Shown here one piece after another: positions 26,635-35,481 of a DNA stretch of 37,157 bases. The stretch lies in contig JAAFHX010000016.1 of NCBI GenBank assembly GCA_013297695.1, forward strand, positions 1-37,157, read 5' to 3'. The notes beneath the pieces were generated by a model, which saw only the letters and a list, made by a program, of their open reading frames with translations, was not told where the DNA came from and did not search any database. Numbering within the stretch: position 1 is the stretch's first letter; every line of letters starts with the position of its first letter. The translations under genes and the position numbers were made by a program. The stretch comes from Rhodobacterales bacterium (lineage in GTDB: Bacteria > Pseudomonadota > Alphaproteobacteria > Rhodobacterales > Rhodobacteraceae).

Positions 26635-27536
26635 CGGCGCTGCGCCAGTGGCTGCAGGACCCGAGCCCCGCGTCGCGCAGGCAGGCGCGGCTGGGGCAGA
26701 TGTGGCTGGCCTGGCTGCGCATCAGGCGCAACCGGCTGGCCATGGCGGGGCTGGTGATCGTGGGCACCTTGCTGGTGGTGGCGGCACTCGCCCCGTGGAT
26801 CGCGCCGCATGATCCGCTGGCACAGGACCTGACGCGCCGCCTTCTGCCGCCGCTGACGCCCGGAAACCTGCTGGGCACCGACGATTTCGGGCGCGATATC
26901 CTATCGCGCATCATCTATGGCGCGCGCATCACGCTGTATATCATCGGGCTGGTGGCGGTGACCGCCCCGGTGCTGGGCCTGCTGATCGGCACCGTGGCGG
27001 GCTATTTCGGCGGCTGGGTCGATGCCACGCTGATGCGGCTGACCGACATCTTCCTGGCCTTTCCGCGCCTGATCCTGGCGCTGGCGCTGGTGGCCGTGCT
27101 GGGGCCGGGGATCGGCAACGCGATCCTTGCCATCGCGCTGACCGCCTGGCCACCCTATGCCCGCGTCGCCCGGGCCGAGACGCTGACCGTGCGCAATTCC
27201 GACTACATCGCCGCGATCCGCCTGCAGGGCGCGTCCCCGGCGCGGATCATCGCGGGCCATGTGGTGCCGATGTGCCTGCCGTCGGTCATCATCCGCGTCA
27301 CGCTCGACATGGCGGGGGTGATCCTGATCGCTGCCGGACTGGGGTTCCTGGGCCTCGGCGTGCAGCCGCCCCTGCCGGAATGGGGGCTGATGATCTCATC
27401 AGGCCGGAAATACCTGTTCGAGCAGTGGTGGGTCGCCACCATGCCGGGCCTTGCGATCTTTGTCGTCTCGCTTGGCTTCAACCTGCTGGGCGACGGGTTG
27501 CGCGACGTGCTGGACCCGCGGAGCGCCGCGCGATGA
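26631..27536 (+). CDS. Peptide ABC transporter permease (DppC type), second system
   Basis: The partner permease, 301 residues, from the ATG at 26631 that overlaps the preceding TGA. The N-terminal basic segment (WLRIRRNRLAM) before TM1 and LLGTDDFGRDILSRIIYGAR identify DppC. The EAA loop reads SDYIAAIRLQGASPARIIAGHVVP. The C-terminus GLRDVLDPRS is conserved with the first system's DppC. The end overlaps the ATPase start (ATGA). Confidence 0.93.
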   Translation: MTALRQWLQDPSPASRRQARLGQMWLAWLRIRRNRLAMAGLVIVGTLLVVAALAPWIAPHDPLAQDLTRRLLPPLTPGNLLGTDDFGRDILSRIIYGARITLYIIGLVAVTAPVLGLLIGTVAGYFGGWVDATLMRLTDIFLAFPRLILALALVAVLGPGIGNAILAIALTAWPPYARVARAETLTVRNSDYIAAIRLQGASPARIIAGHVVPMCLPSVIIRVTLDMAGVILIAAGLGFLGLGVQPPLPEWGLMISSGRKYLFEQWWVATMPGLAIFVVSLGFNLLGDGLRDVLDPRSAAR

Positions 27537-28371
27537 CGCTGCTGGATGTGCGCAACCTGCGCGTCACCTTCCAGACGGAAACCGGCCCGGTGCAGGCGGT
27601 GCGCGGCGTGTCCTTCTCGCTTGGCCGCGAACGGCTGGGCATCGTGGGCGAGAGCGGGTCCGGCAAGACCATCACGGGCCGTGCGGTGCTGCGCCTGATC
27701 CGCCCGCCGGGCAGGGTCGAGGCCGATGCCATGGTCTTCGACGGGCAGGACCTGCTGCACGCCACCGACCGCGAGATGCGCGCCCTGCGCGGCAAGCGCA
27801 TCGGCATGGTGATGCAGGACCCGAAGTATTCGCTGAACCCGGTGATGACCGTGGGCCGGCAACTGACCGAAGGGCTGCGCCTGCGCGACGGGCTGGGCCG
27901 GGCCGATGCCGGGGCCAAGGCACGCGCCGCGCTGGAGGCGGTGCAGATCCGTGATCCCGACCGGGTGATGGACGCCTATCCGCACGAGCTGTCGGGCGGC
28001 ATGGGCCAGCGGGTGATGATCGCCATGATGCTGATCCCCGAACCCGACCTGCTGATCGCCGACGAGCCCACCAGCGCGCTGGACGTGACCGTGCAGGCCG
28101 AGGTGCTGTCGATCCTCGATGCGCTGGTGCGCGACCGGGGGATGGGGCTGATCTTCATCAGTCACGACCTGCGGCTTGTCGCCCGGTTCTGCGACCGGGT
28201 TCTGGTCATGTACAAGGGCCGCATCGTCGAGGAAATCGCGGCGCGCGACCTGATGGCGGCGCGCCACCCCTATACGCAGGGCCTGCTGAATTGCCTGCCG
28301 CGCATCGGCGGCCCGCGCACGCCCCTGCCGGGGCTGGACCGCTCGGGTGCCTGGGCATCCGGGGGCGCGCC

Positions 28372-28375
<4 letters not shown>
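27533..28375 (+). CDS. Peptide ABC transporter ATP-binding protein (DppD type), second system
   Basis: A cytoplasmic ATPase, 280 residues. Walker A is GESGSGKT, the Q-loop is [13 protein letters not shown], the signature is [15 protein letters not shown] (Gly where Arg is common) and Walker B is [14 protein letters not shown]. It ends about 20 residues after the HPYTQGLL motif. It therefore lacks the long Cys-containing C-terminal extension of the first system's ATPases. The stop overlaps the next ATG (ATGA). Confidence 0.93.
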
Positions 28376-29148
<773 letters not shown>

Positions 29149-29169
29149 CAGGCTGACAAGGGCAGCGAA

Positions 29170-29193
29170 CCGCAGGCCGCCCGGGGTCTGCGG
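29170..29193 (+). terminator. Terminator-like hairpin after the second importer operon
   Basis: CCGCAGGCC / GGTCTGCGG forms a 9-bp stem (one G-U pair) around the loop GCCCGG, 22 nt after the operon's last stop and about 90 nt before the LysR start. No U-tract follows. Confidence 0.4.
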
Positions 29194-29282
29194 CCCCCGT
29201 GGCCCTGGTTTGCAGCTATCGTCCGGACCATGCCCCGGTATGGTGGCCGCAGCGAGTCGGTTGCGGGCAGGATGAGAGCACG

Positions 29283-30182
29283 ATGGATCTGACGCAGGTA
29301 CGCTACTTCCTGACCCTGGCCGAGACGCTGAGCTTCACGAAAGCTGCCGAATTGTGCGGTGTCACGCAGCCCACCATGTCGCGCGGGATCAAGCTGCTGG
29401 AACAGGAATTCGGGGCCGAACTGGTGCGACGCGAGCGCGGACACACCCATCTGACCGAACTGGGCCACATCATCCGCCCCAAGCTTGAACAGGCCCTTGG
29501 CATGATGGAGGCTGTGCAGGCCGAGGCGGTGGAATTCTCGTCGATGGCGAAGGCGACGCTGAAGCTTGGCATCATGTGCACCATCGGGCCGTCCCGCCTG
29601 ATCCCGACGATTTCCAGCCTGACCATGCGGGCACCCCAGTTGAGCCTGGAACTGCTTGAGGCGTCGGGGGAAAAGATCATCGGCATGCTGGTTGACGGTG
29701 ATATCGATGTGGCCCTTGTCGGAATGCCGGATTACCCCGATGTGATTTCGCTTCAGCCGCTTTACGAGGAATCCTACGTCGTCGCGTTCCCCAAGGGACA
29801 CCGGTTTTCCCGGATGGAAACCGTGCCGGTGGCGGAACTGACGGGCGAGCCTTATCTGGAACGGCTGAATTGCGAATATGTCGCGCATTACATTGCACAT
29901 GGTGATCCCTTCGAGATCGATCTCGACATCCGGTACCGCAGCGAACATGAGGAATGGATTCAGGCGATGATCCAGGCCGGAATGGGCTGCGCCTGCATGC
30001 CGGAATACATGATGCTTCTTCCGGCAATGAATCACAGACGGCTGGTGGAACCGTCGATCCGGCGAACGATTTCGGTCGCCACGGTGCGCGGGCGCAAGCA
30101 CACACCGGCCATCGACCTGTTCACGCGGATCTGCATGGAACTGCACCGCGAAGGCCGCGAGGCGGTCGACACGCGGGCGTGA
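29283..30182 (+). CDS. LysR-family transcriptional regulator
   Basis: A 299-residue LysR regulator. The start at 29283 gives the standard N-terminus MDLTQVRYFLTLAETLSFTKAA; the track ORF starts 28 codons earlier in non-family sequence. The winged HTH spans about residues 1-60 (CGVTQPTMSRGIKLLEQEFG, RRERGHTHLTELG). A linker helix follows, then a substrate-binding-like effector domain from about 90 (ATLKLGIMCTIGPSRLIPTI), including DVALVGMPDYPDV. It is encoded on the same strand just after the second peptide importer, so that operon and the amidase operon are plausible targets, but LysR genes usually lie divergent from their targets. Confidence 0.92.
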   Translation: MDLTQVRYFLTLAETLSFTKAAELCGVTQPTMSRGIKLLEQEFGAELVRRERGHTHLTELGHIIRPKLEQALGMMEAVQAEAVEFSSMAKATLKLGIMCTIGPSRLIPTISSLTMRAPQLSLELLEASGEKIIGMLVDGDIDVALVGMPDYPDVISLQPLYEESYVVAFPKGHRFSRMETVPVAELTGEPYLERLNCEYVAHYIAHGDPFEIDLDIRYRSEHEEWIQAMIQAGMGCACMPEYMMLLPAMNHRRLVEPSIRRTISVATVRGRKHTPAIDLFTRICMELHREGREAVDTRA

Positions 30183-30348
30183 CCCTTTCGGGCGTTTGCC
30201 CGCCGTTCCGGAAGCGTTTGCAGACTGTCACTTCCGCGTGAAATTCCGGACGGTCCGGCAGGGTGCCTCTGCGCCGGACGGTGTCTGTCGCGCCGGCGGT
30301 TGGGCAGTCCGATCACGCTGCCCGGCAGGCCGTCATCGTCAATAAATA

Positions 30349-30365
30349 TATGAAATCGTTTCATA
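30349..30365. promoter_or_regulatory. 17-bp palindrome in an A/T-rich island, candidate operator
   Basis: TATGAAA-TCG-TTTCATA is a perfect 7-bp inverted repeat with a 3-bp centre. It is embedded in an A/T-rich island (AATAAATATATG) in otherwise GC-rich DNA. The symmetry and size fit a dimeric repressor site. It is similar to, but one base longer at the centre than, the TGAAnCGnTTCA sites of LacI-family regulators. It lies about 190 bp before the phasin-like gene. Confidence 0.55.
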
Positions 30366-30422
30366 AAGGTGGCGTGACCGCTTGAGCGCGGGGTGAAGGA
30401 TCACGGATGCGCGATGTTTCAG

Positions 30423-30457
30423 GATACGCGCCGCGCATGGGCTTGATACGCGCCGCG
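30423..30457 (+). repeat. Phased 13-bp direct repeat upstream of the phasin-like gene
   Basis: GATACGCGCCGCG occurs at 30423-30435 and again at 30445-30457, with starts 22 bp apart (about two helical turns). This places both copies on the same DNA face, as for tandem regulator sites. The second copy is followed by ATATTCTTGG. It is about 100 bp upstream of the ATG. Confidence 0.6.
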
Positions 30458-30556
30458 ATATTCTTGGCGGTCGGTCCATCGGCTATCACCGGTGCAGGGA
30501 AATCAGACGCGATGCGACGCGAAGGTCCTGCCGAAAACGATGGGGAATGAACGATC

Positions 30557-30940
30557 ATGACAAGCAAGATCAATCAGGGCGAGATGCAAAAGCAGGTCAG
30601 CGCATTTGCCGATCTGCATTCCGTCGCGCGCCAGGCCCTTGCCGGAAACGTCGCAAAGGCCGTCGAGGTGCAGGCGGTCCTGGCCGAAAGCGCGGCAGAC
30701 ATCGCACGCCTGATGATCGACGCCGCCGAAAGGTCCCGGCGCGACATTGCGCAGATGACGCTACATGCCGTGTCGAGCGGCGATCCGGTTGCGCTCATGA
30801 CGCTGGCACCGCGCGCGGCGCAGACCGGCCTTCGCGAGGCGATGTCTTTTGCAAGCGACGCCCTGCAGGCCGCCGGGGCGCTTGGCAAGGCCGTTGCAGC
30901 AGGCCCCGAATCCACGGCTGACGGGGCCGACAGGTCCTGA
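30557..30940 (+). CDS. Small phasin-like protein
   Basis: A 127-residue soluble, Ala-rich, helix-forming protein with no signal peptide or membrane segment. The pattern of amphipathic helices (SAFADLHSVARQALAGNVAKAVEVQ, then IDAAERSRRDI) and the segment GDPVALMTLAPRAAQTGLREAMSFA resemble the Phasin_2 family, whose members coat polyhydroxyalkanoate granules. This is pattern-based recognition, not a confirmed match. The start has only a weak GGGGA about 12 nt upstream. It precedes two exported proteins, a patatin and 3-hydroxybutyrate dehydrogenase, which makes a PHB link plausible. Confidence 0.6.
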   Translation: MTSKINQGEMQKQVSAFADLHSVARQALAGNVAKAVEVQAVLAESAADIARLMIDAAERSRRDIAQMTLHAVSSGDPVALMTLAPRAAQTGLREAMSFASDALQAAGALGKAVAAGPESTADGADRS

Positions 30941-30992
30941 CAGCCCCCGCCCCCCCCGAACCCCAACCCTTGGCAAGATGGAGCATCCCGAC

Positions 30993-31472
30993 ATGACCCG
31001 ACATATCCTTTCAACCGCCGCTTTCCTGCTGATCGCGGCAGTCGCCACCGGCGCCCAGGCCGAGTCCTGCCCCAAGGACAAGGTTCTGAGCACACCGCGT
31101 GCGCTGGAGCAGATTCCGGCGGGTTTGCTGAAGCGCGAAGTCATCGCCAACGTCCGCCTGGAAGGCTGGCGCGACATGGGCGGCTTCATCCTGCGGATGC
31201 GTCGGCTGGAAGTGCAGCCGGGTGGCTTCATCCCGACGCACGACCATTCCGACCGCCCGGCCATCGTCTACGTCGTCAAGGGCACGGTGACCGAGCACAA
31301 CAACTTCTGTGCCGTTCCGATCGTGCATACGGCCGGCAGCGTGACCGAGGAATTCGGCCCCGGATTCATGCACTGGTGGGAAAACACGGGCAACGAGGTT
31401 GTCACCTTCATTTCGACCGACGTGCTGCCCTATGACAGCAAGGACGCGCCCTTCGTCGGGTTCGAGCCGTGA
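30993..31472 (+). CDS. Exported cupin-domain protein
   Basis: A 159-residue periplasmic protein. The ATG at 30993 has GGAG 9 nt upstream and begins the signal peptide MTRHILSTAAFLLIAAVATGAQA; an ATG at 30978 is the alternative. The mature part carries a single cupin barrel: motif 1 is PGGFIPTHDHSDRPAIVYVVKG (two His plus Asp for metal) and motif 2 is FGPGFMHWWENTG, ending in FISTDV. Metal-binding residues look intact, and two Cys (ESCPKD, NFCAVP) could pair. Reaction unknown. It overlaps the next gene by GTGA. Confidence 0.85.
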   Translation: MTRHILSTAAFLLIAAVATGAQAESCPKDKVLSTPRALEQIPAGLLKREVIANVRLEGWRDMGGFILRMRRLEVQPGGFIPTHDHSDRPAIVYVVKGTVTEHNNFCAVPIVHTAGSVTEEFGPGFMHWWENTGNEVVTFISTDVLPYDSKDAPFVGFEP

Positions 31473-31939
31473 GCCGGGCCGGGCTGCTGTTGTCCGTTCT
31501 CGGGGGCGCTTTGCTGATGGTCAGCAGCGCCCCTGCGATGGCGGACACCCGGGACGAGGTGCTTTCGGTCTATCGCGGCTTTGCCGAGGCCCAGAATGCC
31601 CGCGATCTTGACCGGATCGGTGCCTACCTTGTCGATGGCCCCGATTTCCTGTGGGTGTCCGACGGCCAGTCGGTCTGGGGGCGCCCCGATGCGCTGAAGC
31701 GGATGGGCGGCTTTCAGAAGGCAGAGGTCTGGCACGTCGTGCCCGACCTTGACCACGCGCGGGTGGTGGAACTCGATCCCGATGTTGCCATGCTGCACAT
31801 GCCGCTGGTGCTGGAACTTGGCAGTGCTGCGGCCCCCGACAGGTTGCGGTTTCTGGTCAGCATCCTGTTTCGAAACCAGCAGGACGGCTGGAAGATCGCA
31901 TCGCTGCTGACCACCACGCAAAAGGCGGCGGCACCCTGA
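31469..31939 (+). CDS. Exported SnoaL/NTF2-like protein, GTG start
   Basis: A 156-residue protein starting at a GTG that overlaps the cupin stop (GTGA), so translation is coupled. The signal peptide MSRAGLLLSVLGGALLMVSSAPAMA is followed by the NTF2-like pattern DEVLSVYRGFAEAQNARDLDRIGAYLVDGPDFLWVSDG and the closing strand FRNQQDGWKIASLL. NTF2 folds form small cone-shaped pockets used as enzymes or binding domains; no catalytic residues can be assigned. Probably a periplasmic partner of the cupin. Confidence 0.8.
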   Translation: MSRAGLLLSVLGGALLMVSSAPAMADTRDEVLSVYRGFAEAQNARDLDRIGAYLVDGPDFLWVSDGQSVWGRPDALKRMGGFQKAEVWHVVPDLDHARVVELDPDVAMLHMPLVLELGSAAAPDRLRFLVSILFRNQQDGWKIASLLTTTQKAAAP

Positions 31940-31952
31940 CGCACGACAAACC

Positions 31953-31971
31953 CGGCCCGCCCGGCGGGCCG
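31953..31971 (+). terminator. Hairpin after the cupin/SnoaL pair
   Basis: CGGCCCG-CCCGG-CGGGCCG is a perfect 7-bp stem with a 5-nt loop, 13 nt after the stop and 125 nt before the patatin start. There is no U-tract. Confidence 0.4.
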
Positions 31972-32096
31972 CTGGACAGGATGGCGAACAATCCCGTTCC
32001 GTCATCAGCCGGTTTCTTCGCGCGGGTCACAACGGGACCGCCGCGATCCGTCCGACGGACCCCAAGAGACCGACACTTTTTCAGGAGGCGGCGCGA

Positions 32097-33233
32097 ATGA
32101 CGGCGTTGAACGCGGAAATCAGGAAACTCGGCCAAGTCGTTCTGGTGCTGCAGGGCGGTGGCGCGCTTGGGGCCTATCAGGTCGGCGTGTTCCAGGCGCT
32201 GCACGAGGCGGGGATCGAGCCGGACTGGGTGATCGGCACCTCGATCGGGGCGATCAATGCCGCGATCATCGCCGGAAATGCGCCCGCCGACCGGCTGGAC
32301 CGGCTGACCGAGTTCTGGTCGCGGGTCGAATACAAGCAGCATTTCGGCCTGCCCGACTACTGGCTGGGCGCGATGTCGCGCACGTTGCAGACGGTCTCGA
32401 TGGGGTTGCCGGGGTTCTTCGTGCCGCGCCCGGCGGCGCTGTTCAGCCCGCATTCCAGACTGGGGGCGGAAAGTGCCGGATACTATTCGGTCGATCCGTT
32501 GCGCGAAACGCTGTCGGGGCTGATCGATTTCGATCATCTCGCCAGTTCCGGAACACGGCTGACAGTCGGAGCGTCATCGGTCCGCACCGCCGAGATGCGG
32601 TATTTCGACAGCCGCGATACACCGCTGAACCTGGAGCATGTGATCGCCTCGGGCGCCCTGCCGCCGTCCTTTCCGGCGGTTCGGATCGACGGCGAGCTGT
32701 ACTGGGACGGCGGCATCCTGTCGAACACGCCGGTCGAAGTGGTGTTCGACGACAAGCCGCGCCGCGACTCGCTGGTCTTTGCGGTGCATCTGTGGAACCC
32801 GGACGGTGCCGAACCCGAAACGATCTGGGATGTGTCGAACCGCCAGAAGGACATCACCTATTCCAGCCGCGCCGTGTCGCATATCCGGCGGCAGCGCCAG
32901 CTTCACCGGCTGCGCCATGTGGTTGCCGAACTTGGCAAGCTGTTGCCGGAAGAGGCGCTGAAGTCCAACGCGGTGCGCGAACTTCTGGGCTATGGCTGTC
33001 TGACGCGGATGCATGTCGTGCGTCTGCTGGCCCCGACGCTGCCCGGCGAGGATCACCTGAAGGACATCGACTTCAGCCGCGACGGCATCCGCCAGCGGCG
33101 CGAAGCCGGGTATCGCCACACCAGGGAAACGCTGGAAAAGGCCCCCTGGCGCGCGCCGCATGATCCGATGGAAGGCTTCCTTCTGCACGAGGCCTGCGGC
33201 GGCGAGATGATCGAGACGCCCGCCGCAAAGTGA
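32097..33233 (+). CDS. Patatin-like phospholipase family protein (DUF3734 type)
   Basis: A 378-residue cytosolic serine lipid hydrolase with a Ser-Asp dyad. The oxyanion loop is LQGGGALGAYQVG (about 18-30), the nucleophile is in GTSIG (Ser near 49), and the catalytic Asp is in YWDGGILSNTP (about 200). The C-terminal third (NRQKDITYSSRAVSHIRRQRQL onward) matches the DUF3734 region found in the alphaproteobacterial form. AGGAGG sits about 8 nt before the ATG. It is 37 bp before bdhA, and this pairing is common in alphaproteobacteria. It may release acyl chains or attack storage polymer; the substrate is unproven. Confidence 0.93.
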   Translation: MTALNAEIRKLGQVVLVLQGGGALGAYQVGVFQALHEAGIEPDWVIGTSIGAINAAIIAGNAPADRLDRLTEFWSRVEYKQHFGLPDYWLGAMSRTLQTVSMGLPGFFVPRPAALFSPHSRLGAESAGYYSVDPLRETLSGLIDFDHLASSGTRLTVGASSVRTAEMRYFDSRDTPLNLEHVIASGALPPSFPAVRIDGELYWDGGILSNTPVEVVFDDKPRRDSLVFAVHLWNPDGAEPETIWDVSNRQKDITYSSRAVSHIRRQRQLHRLRHVVAELGKLLPEEALKSNAVRELLGYGCLTRMHVVRLLAPTLPGEDHLKDIDFSRDGIRQRREAGYRHTRETLEKAPWRAPHDPMEGFLLHEACGGEMIETPAAK

Positions 33234-33270
33234 ATCCCAGGACAATCCAGCACAAGGACGGAGATTTCAG

Positions 33271-34056
33271 ATGGATTTGACAGGCAAGACCGTGGTGGTG
33301 ACCGGATCGACCTCCGGCATCGGTCTGGGCATCGCGCGGGGCTTTGCGGCCGCAGGCGCGAACGTGGTGATGAACGGCTTCGGCGATGCGTCCGAGATTG
33401 CGCAGGTCACAGCCGAGGTGGAGGCTCTGGGGGCGGGATCGGTCGTTTATGACGCTGCCGACATGTCGAAGCCCGACCAGATCGTCGCCATGATCGAAAA
33501 CGCCGAGGCGCGGTTCGGGTCGGTGGACGTGCTGGTGAACAACGCGGGCATCCAGACGGTCGGGCCGGTAGAAACCTTTCCGCCCGAACGATGGGACCTG
33601 ATCGTTGCGATCAACATGAATTCGGCCTTTCACACCACCCGCGCGGCCCTGCCGGGCATGAAACGGCGGGGCTGGGGGCGGATCATCAACATCTCGTCCG
33701 CGCATGGGCTGGTCGCCTCGCCTTTCAAGTCGGCCTATGTCACGGCAAAGCACGGCATCACCGGGTTCACCAAGACCGTGGCGCTTGAGGCGGCCGAGCA
33801 TGGGGTGACGGTGAATGCGATCTGCCCCGGCTATGTGCTGACCCCGCTGGTGGAAAAGCAGATTCCGGAAACCGCCGCCGCGCGCGGGATTTCCGAAGAG
33901 GCAGTCAAGCGCGACGTGCTGCTGGCCGCACAGTGGACGAAGAAATTCGTGACCGTCGCGCAACTGGCCGGAGTGGCACTGTTCCTGTGTTCGGACGCCG
34001 CCGAGAACATCACCGGCGTATCCCTGCCGGTCGACGGCGGCTGGACCGCCGCCTGA
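33271..34056 (+). CDS. bdhA: D-3-hydroxybutyrate dehydrogenase (SDR)
   Basis: Oxidises D-3-hydroxybutyrate to acetoacetate with NAD, feeding products of PHB breakdown into central metabolism. It is 261 residues. The NAD motif is TGSTSGIGLGIA (about 10-21), followed by NNAG, the catalytic Ser in NISSAHG, and SAYVTAKHG (Tyr and Lys). The bdhA-like C-terminus GVSLPVDGGWTAA is clear. GGAGA is about 7 nt upstream of the ATG. It follows the patatin closely, and a stem-loop after the stop separates it from the MFS gene. Confidence 0.94.
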   Translation: MDLTGKTVVVTGSTSGIGLGIARGFAAAGANVVMNGFGDASEIAQVTAEVEALGAGSVVYDAADMSKPDQIVAMIENAEARFGSVDVLVNNAGIQTVGPVETFPPERWDLIVAINMNSAFHTTRAALPGMKRRGWGRIINISSAHGLVASPFKSAYVTAKHGITGFTKTVALEAAEHGVTVNAICPGYVLTPLVEKQIPETAAARGISEEAVKRDVLLAAQWTKKFVTVAQLAGVALFLCSDAAENITGVSLPVDGGWTAA

Positions 34057-34081
34057 CGGAACGCCCCCGCGCCTGCCGCCC

Positions 34082-34106
34082 CCCTGCCGCGCGGATTGCG
34101 GCAGGG
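34082..34106 (+). terminator. Hairpin after bdhA
   Basis: CCCTGCCGC-GCGGATT-GCGGCAGGG is a perfect 9-bp stem with a 7-nt loop, 26 nt after the bdhA stop and about 48 nt before the MFS start. There is no U-tract. It could end or partly attenuate transcription. Confidence 0.45.
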
Positions 34107-34154
34107 AACGCCCCCGGCCTGCCCGGCCCGGCCATTTCATCGGAGAACAGACCC

Positions 34155-35336
34155 ATGCCGATTGCGACCAGAGGCCTTTTGCGGGGGGATCGCCCGCGCG
34201 ACGTGCTGCGCCGGTCGACCATCATCGCGATCATCAGCTTTCTGACGCTGATCGACCTTTTCGGCGCGCAGGCGCTGCTGCCGCAGATCATCCTGGCCTT
34301 CAACTCGGACCCGGGAACCGCCGGGTTCGCGGTCAACGCCGCAACCCTTGGCATGGCCATTTCGGGCCTGACCGTCGCCTGGTTCGCCGACCGGATCGAC
34401 CGCAAGCGCGGCATCTGGATCTGTCTTGCCGTGCTGTCCATCCCCACCGCGCTGCTGGCGATCACCGGCTCGATCTGGGTGTTCATGGCGCTGCGCGTCG
34501 TGCAGGGCATGCTGATGGCGGCAGCCTTTACCCTGACCATGACCTATCTGTCCGAACAGTGCGACCTGATGGCCCGGGGCGGGGCGCTTGCGGCCTATAT
34601 CACGGGCAACGTCGCCTCGAACCTTGTCGGGCGGCTGCTGGCGGTCAGCCTGACGGATGCAACCTCGCTGGCCGGGTGTTTCCTGTTCTTTGCCGGATTG
34701 AACATCGCCGGGGCTGTTCTGGCCTATACCCTGATCGGACCCCGGGACGACGTGCAGCCGATGCGCGGTGGCCCGGCGCTGGAAATCTGGCGGCGCCATT
34801 TCGCCAGCCCGCCCCTGCGCGCGGCCTTCGCCATCGGCTTTCTGATCCTGTTCGTGTTCGTCGGTGTCTTCACCTACATCAACCTGCATCTGGTCACCGG
34901 CCTCGGGCTGCCGCCGATGGCGCTTGGGCTTGTCTATCTGGTCTTCGCCCCGGCGATCATCACCACACCCATGGCCGGACGCATGGTGGGCAGGATCGGG
35001 CCGCGCAGGTCGCTCATGCTGTCGCTGGCGGGTGCCTTCTGCGGGCTGATGCTGACCTTGTCAGGCAGCATCTGGATCGTCCTTCCGGGGATGGCGCTGA
35101 TCGGCGTATCGACGTTTTCCGCACAGGCTGCGGCAACCGGCTATGTCTCGGCCAACGTGACCTCGGACCGGGCGCAGGCCAACGGGCTGTATCTGACAAG
35201 CTACTATCTGGGCGGCGTGGTCGGCGCGCTGTTTCTGGGCCAGATCAACGCCCATTTCGGCTGGCACGCAACTGTCCTCGGCATCGCCGCCTCGCTTGCC
35301 GCCGCGATCCTGATCGCCCGCAGCCTTGAGCGATGA
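34155..35336 (+). CDS. Major facilitator superfamily transporter (YnfM-like)
   Basis: An inner-membrane transporter with about 12 TM helices, 393 residues from the ATG at 34155 (GGAGA 8 nt upstream; the longer track ORF runs back into bdhA). TM1 reads IIAIISFLTLIDLFGAQALLPQI. The MFS loop motif is WFADRIDRKRGIW (about 80-90), and TM4 contains RVVQGMLMAAAFTLTMTYLSE. The second half repeats the fold (GRMVGRIGPRRSLMLSLAG). It resembles the YnfM/arabinose-efflux group of exporters; substrate unknown. It is co-directional with bdhA but separated by a hairpin. Confidence 0.9.
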   Translation: MPIATRGLLRGDRPRDVLRRSTIIAIISFLTLIDLFGAQALLPQIILAFNSDPGTAGFAVNAATLGMAISGLTVAWFADRIDRKRGIWICLAVLSIPTALLAITGSIWVFMALRVVQGMLMAAAFTLTMTYLSEQCDLMARGGALAAYITGNVASNLVGRLLAVSLTDATSLAGCFLFFAGLNIAGAVLAYTLIGPRDDVQPMRGGPALEIWRRHFASPPLRAAFAIGFLILFVFVGVFTYINLHLVTGLGLPPMALGLVYLVFAPAIITTPMAGRMVGRIGPRRSLMLSLAGAFCGLMLTLSGSIWIVLPGMALIGVSTFSAQAAATGYVSANVTSDRAQANGLYLTSYYLGGVVGALFLGQINAHFGWHATVLGIAASLAAAILIARSLER

Positions 35337-35481
35337 CAGATCGGAACGCGACAGGCCAGCCTGTGCAGATGCGCGACCGGCGCGCCGCCCCGGGCATGCG
35401 GGCAAGGGCAGGGCAGGGCCGCCGGCGATCATCCCCAAGGGCGTTGCGACAGGCCACCCCGCACGCCGCCCCCGCCCGGGA

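Larger units (their letters stand above)
30183..30556. other. 374-bp gene-free region between LysR and phasin-like genes
   Basis: I find no credible gene here; the minus-strand ORF 30032-30364 overlaps LysR and turns to low-complexity Arg/Pro sequence. It holds a short CGGGC-GTTT-GCCCG hairpin after the LysR stop (30189-30202), a 9-bp direct repeat CCGGACGGT (30246 and 30274), an A/T-rich island with a 17-bp palindrome (30349-30365) and a 13-bp direct repeat at 22-bp spacing (30423-30457). It probably contains the promoter for the downstream cluster. Confidence 0.6.

Noticed and set aside
30032-30364. Minus-strand ORF beginning MKRFHIFIDDDGLPGSVIGLP in the gene-free region
   Set aside because: The first 20 residues look protein-like, but the ORF quickly becomes Arg/Pro-rich and runs into LysR antisense. 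Its start codon lies inside the 17-bp palindrome.
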